Assembly: GCA_016806145.1 (NCBI GenBank) | Contig: CP063167.1 | Span: 492,501-556,500 of the forward strand | Direction: 5' to 3' | Length of the DNA: 64,000 nt | Source: Variovorax paradoxus | Lineage (GTDB): Bacteria; Pseudomonadota; Gammaproteobacteria; Burkholderiales; Burkholderiaceae_C | In this document: positions 61,424-64,000 of the stretch, piece by piece | How positions within the stretch are numbered: the stretch's first letter is position 1 | Layout: each line of letters begins with the position of its first letter | Translations under genes and position numbers: made by a program | Notes under the pieces: generated by a model | What the model was told of the DNA's origin: nothing | The model's database searches: none | What the model saw: the letters and a program-made list of their open reading frames with translations, nothing else

Positions 61424-63552
61424 GGCGCGATGGCCTCCTCGGCCACGTTGCCCCGGCTCGCCGCCACTTCTTGCGCGGCACCGAGCTCGATGACCAGGTT
61501 GAAGTGCCGGTCGATGGAGAACACGCAATCGGGACCGAAGCTGCAGCTCGATTCGCGCTCCTCGACCACGGCCGGCCCCTGGAAACGGTCGCCGGGCTTG
61601 AGCGCATAGCGGTCATAGACCCGCGCCGGCAGGTCGCCGAATTCCGCGAAGTTCACCACCCGCACGCCACGCAGCGGATCGCTTTGCACCGGTGCATGCG
61701 CGAGGCTGATGTCCTGAGCGGGAAGGCTCGCCGACAGGCGCCAGTTGATCGCCTCGATGCCGACGTCGCGCACCGTGCGGTCGAACCGCGCCGCGTAGGT
61801 GGCCACGAAAGCATCGCGGATCGCGCCGCGATCGGCCGCGCCCAGGGGGCCGCGCGGAATGTCCACGGTGATCTCGAAGCCCTGGCCCAGATAGCGCATG
61901 TCCACCGACCAGCGCATCGAGATCTGGGCCGCGTCGCCGCCGGCGCCCAGCAGCAGCACGCTGGCCGAGGCCTCCATCTCGGCATAGATGCGGTTGACGT
62001 GGTCCCAGTCGACCTGCTCCAGGCTGGTCACGTAGCCACGCACCTCGTCGACCGCGGGCGCCGCCACCAGGAACCCGAGCGCCGAGATCACCCCGGCCCC
62101 CATCGGCACGATGATCCTGCGCATCTTCAGCAGCCTGGCCAGCGCATAGGCATGGACCGGACCGGCGCCACCGAAGGCGAACAGCGTGTAGGCGCGCGGG
62201 TCCTTGCCCTTCTCGGCCAGGTGCATGCGCGTGGCCGCGGCCATGCTCTCGTCGACGATGCTGCGGATCCCGCGCGCCGCCTCCTCGCTGCCGATGCCCA
62301 GCGGGCCGGCCAGTTTCTCGCTCACGGCCGAGCGGACCTTGTCGATCGACAGCGCCATCTCGCCGCCGAGGAAGAACGCGGGGTCGAGGCAACCGAGCAG
62401 CAGGTCGGCGTCGGTCACCGTCGGCTCAGTGCCGCCGCGGTTGTAGCAGACCGGCCCCGGCACGGAGCTTGCGCTGCGCGGGCCGACCTTCATCAGGCCC
62501 ACCGCGTCCACCGCGGCGATCGAGCCGCCGCCCGAGCCGATCTCGATCATGTCGATGACCGTGACCTTGAGCGGCAGGCCCGAACCCTGCTTGAACTTGC
62601 GCAGGCGCCCGGCCTCGAAGTCGTGCTTCAGGTGCGGCTGCCCCTGCTCGATGAGGCACATCTTGGCGGTGGTCCCGCCGACGTCGAACGACACCATGCG
62701 CGGCTCGCCGGCGGTGCGCGCCACGAAGGCGGCCGCCATCGCGCCAGCCGCCGGGCCCGATTCGATCAGGCGCACCGGATAGCGCTTGGCCTCGTCGACG
62801 GTGGTGATGCCGCCCCCGGACAACATGATCCGCAGGTCGCCCTCGAAGCCCAGCGCCGCCAGGTCGGCGCCGAGCCGGTCGAGGTAGCCGTGCACGCGCG
62901 GCTGCACGTAGGCATTGACGCAGGCGGTGGTGGTGCGTTCGAACTCGCGGATCTCGGGTGCGACCTCGGCCGACAGGCTCACGAGGAGGCCGGGGTACAG
63001 CCCGTGCACGATCTGCCGCGCGCGCCGCTCGTGCGCTGGATTGCGGTAGGCATGGAAGAAGGCGATCGCCAGCGCTTCGATGCGGTGCTCCTCCACCAGC
63101 GTGCGCACCGAACGCGCCACGCCGTCCTCGTCGAGGGGGGTGCGTTCGCTGCCGTCGGCGAGCAACCGGCCGCCCACGCCCAGGCGCAGCGAGCGCGGCA
63201 CGATCAGCGGCGCCGGCTGCAGGAACAGGTCGTCGACGTCGTAGCGGCTCTCGCGCCCCATCTCGAGCACGTCGCGGAAGCCCTCGGTGGCCAGCAGCCC
63301 GACCTTGGCGCCGGTGCGCTCGAGCACGGTGTTGGTGATCAACGTCGTGCCATGCACGATGCTGGCGATCTGTCCGGCCCGCGTGCCGGTCTCGGCCAGC
63401 AGCCGCTCGATGCCCTCGACGATGGCCTGGCTCGGTTGCGCCGGCGTGGTCAGCCGCTTGCCGGTGCGCGTGATGCCGCGTGCCTCGTCGTGCAGCACGA
63501 AGTCGGTGAAGGTACCGCCGATGTCGACGCCGATGCGGGTGGTCTTTCTCAT
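61420..63552 (-). CDS. hyuA: Hydantoinase/oxoprolinase A subunit (HyuA type)
   Basis: A 710-residue ATP-dependent amidohydrolase subunit of the hydantoinase A/5-oxoprolinase/acetone-carboxylase-beta superfamily. ASKHA-type ATP motifs: GVDIGGTFTDFVLHD (residues ~8-22), SFDVGGTTAKMCLIEQG and AFGGAGPVHAYALARLL. ATG at 63552 overlaps the HyuB stop by 4 bp. The pair would open a cyclic imide or lactam, or carboxylate a ketone, with ATP. Subunit identity is firm; substrate class is not. Confidence 0.92.
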   Translation of the reverse strand: MRKTTRIGVDIGGTFTDFVLHDEARGITRTGKRLTTPAQPSQAIVEGIERLLAETGTRAGQIASIVHGTTLITNTVLERTGAKVGLLATEGFRDVLEMGRESRYDVDDLFLQPAPLIVPRSLRLGVGGRLLADGSERTPLDEDGVARSVRTLVEEHRIEALAIAFFHAYRNPAHERRARQIVHGLYPGLLVSLSAEVAPEIREFERTTTACVNAYVQPRVHGYLDRLGADLAALGFEGDLRIMLSGGGITTVDEAKRYPVRLIESGPAAGAMAAAFVARTAGEPRMVSFDVGGTTAKMCLIEQGQPHLKHDFEAGRLRKFKQGSGLPLKVTVIDMIEIGSGGGSIAAVDAVGLMKVGPRSASSVPGPVCYNRGGTEPTVTDADLLLGCLDPAFFLGGEMALSIDKVRSAVSEKLAGPLGIGSEEAARGIRSIVDESMAAATRMHLAEKGKDPRAYTLFAFGGAGPVHAYALARLLKMRRIIVPMGAGVISALGFLVAAPAVDEVRGYVTSLEQVDWDHVNRIYAEMEASASVLLLGAGGDAAQISMRWSVDMRYLGQGFEITVDIPRGPLGAADRGAIRDAFVATYAARFDRTVRDVGIEAINWRLSASLPAQDISLAHAPVQSDPLRGVRVVNFAEFGDLPARVYDRYALKPGDRFQGPAVVEERESSCSFGPDCVFSIDRHFNLVIELGAAQEVAASRGNVAEEAIAP

Positions 63553-64000
63553 TGCATCGCTCCCTCGTCCTGCCCGTAGCTGGCCAGGGCCGCCGCTGGC
63601 GACACGAAGCCGTCCGACACATCGCGGCGCAAACGCGCTGGATCGCGCTCTCGCGGCGGGCCGTAGCCTCCGCCGCCCGCGAACAGCAAGGTCACGCATT
63701 CGCCGGGCGGGAACTCGACCTTCGACTTCAGCGACAGCGCCGCGCCGTTCGAGAGCAAGGCGGCCGTGGGCGCACCGGGCTGGCCGCCGAGGATGCCGAG
63801 CGCGGGATGGCGCTCGCGGTCGGCGAGCAGCGCCAGCTGCATGGGCCGCCCGGTGATGTTCTCGACCTCGCAGCGCTGCCCCAGCCCGCCACGGTGCCGG
63901 CCCGCGCCGCCGGAGTCGGTCCGGTATTCCTTGCGGCGCACCAGCACCGGCGCCACCGCTTCGAGCGCCTCGATGCTGCCGGCACCCGAGTTGGTCGGGA
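63549..64000 (-). CDS. hyuB: Hydantoinase/oxoprolinase B subunit (HyuB type), partial
   Basis: C-terminal ~150 residues of a HyuB-type subunit; the rest lies beyond the right edge. Visible family features: PTNSGAGSIEALEAVAPVL at the truncated end, YRTDSGGAGRHRGGLGQRCEV (the conserved Gly-rich region) and LLFAGGGGYGPPRERDPARLRRDV near the C-terminus. The frame is open to the edge, so this is truncation by the window and not a broken gene. Coupled to HyuA by an ATGA overlap. Confidence 0.9.
   Translation of the reverse strand, partial: PTNSGAGSIEALEAVAPVLVRRKEYRTDSGGAGRHRGGLGQRCEVENITGRPMQLALLADRERHPALGILGGQPGAPTAALLSNGAALSLKSKVEFPPGECVTLLFAGGGGYGPPRERDPARLRRDVSDGFVSPAAALASYGQDEGAMQ

Overview
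The window is GC-rich throughout and reads as chromosome of a beta-proteobacterium of the Burkholderiales, most like Comamonadaceae (Variovorax/Acidovorax relatives). Three Bug/TctC-type solute receptors, many LysR/TetR/GntR-regulated catabolic operons, a fused indolepyruvate ferredoxin oxidoreductase and Gly-rich lipoproteins all point that way, but no rRNA or housekeeping marker is present, so the genus is inference. There are no tRNA or rRNA genes, transposases, phage genes or CRISPR arrays. Coding density is very high: the largest gap between genes is about 200 bp, so no stretch over 300 bp lacks a gene.

Layout. (1) 46-8742, minus strand: an aromatic-acid-type degradation operon (alpha/beta hydrolase, VOC dioxygenase, aryl-CoA ligase, 4HBT thioesterase, salicylyl-CoA-hydroxylase-like flavoprotein, Bug receptor, maleate isomerase). 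It is preceded by a TetR and an HxlR regulator, and a 36-bp near-palindrome covers its promoter. (2) 8871-16475, plus strand: a urea/amide-type ABC importer with a permease-ATPase fusion, then a carbon-nitrogen hydrolase, an amidase and a tautomerase. Both plus-strand promoters carry the same pair of TGGTT-type dyads, so HxlR probably controls the block. (3) 16438-22458, minus: quinone reductase, crotonase and indolepyruvate ferredoxin oxidoreductase, under a TetR with a clear dyad at the promoter. (4) 22626-29593: DUF4337 protein, LuxR regulator, Bug receptor, acyl-CoA synthetase, crotonase and a tannase-family lipoprotein. (5) 29617-40138: a large Ntn-hydrolase lipoprotein, AraC, a DgdR-like LysR divergent from an internally deleted 2,2-dialkylglycine decarboxylase remnant, TetR, LysR, an Atu4866-type protein, a short-chain dehydrogenase and a calcineurin-type phosphoesterase lipoprotein. 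(6) 40154-55162, minus: two neighbouring transcripts. One holds class-III aminotransferase, GntR, split transketolase, amidase and penicillin-acylase-like enzyme; the other holds a DppABCDF-type importer and a second amidase. Both promoters carry the same long palindrome. (7) 55287-64000, minus: porin, LysR, Bug receptor, DUF4387, AtuA-family, 2-hydroxyacid dehydrogenase, HyuA and the end of HyuB, which runs off the right edge.

The theme is scavenging of amides, peptides and aromatic acids. Each block pairs a high-affinity uptake component with hydrolases or CoA-dependent enzymes and a local repressor whose likely operator can be read directly from the sequence. The strongest candidates for new biology are the two inferred mini-regulons (HxlR in block 2, GntR in block 6), the unassigned maleate-forming pathway in block 1 and the AtuA/DUF4387/HyuAB operon in block 7.
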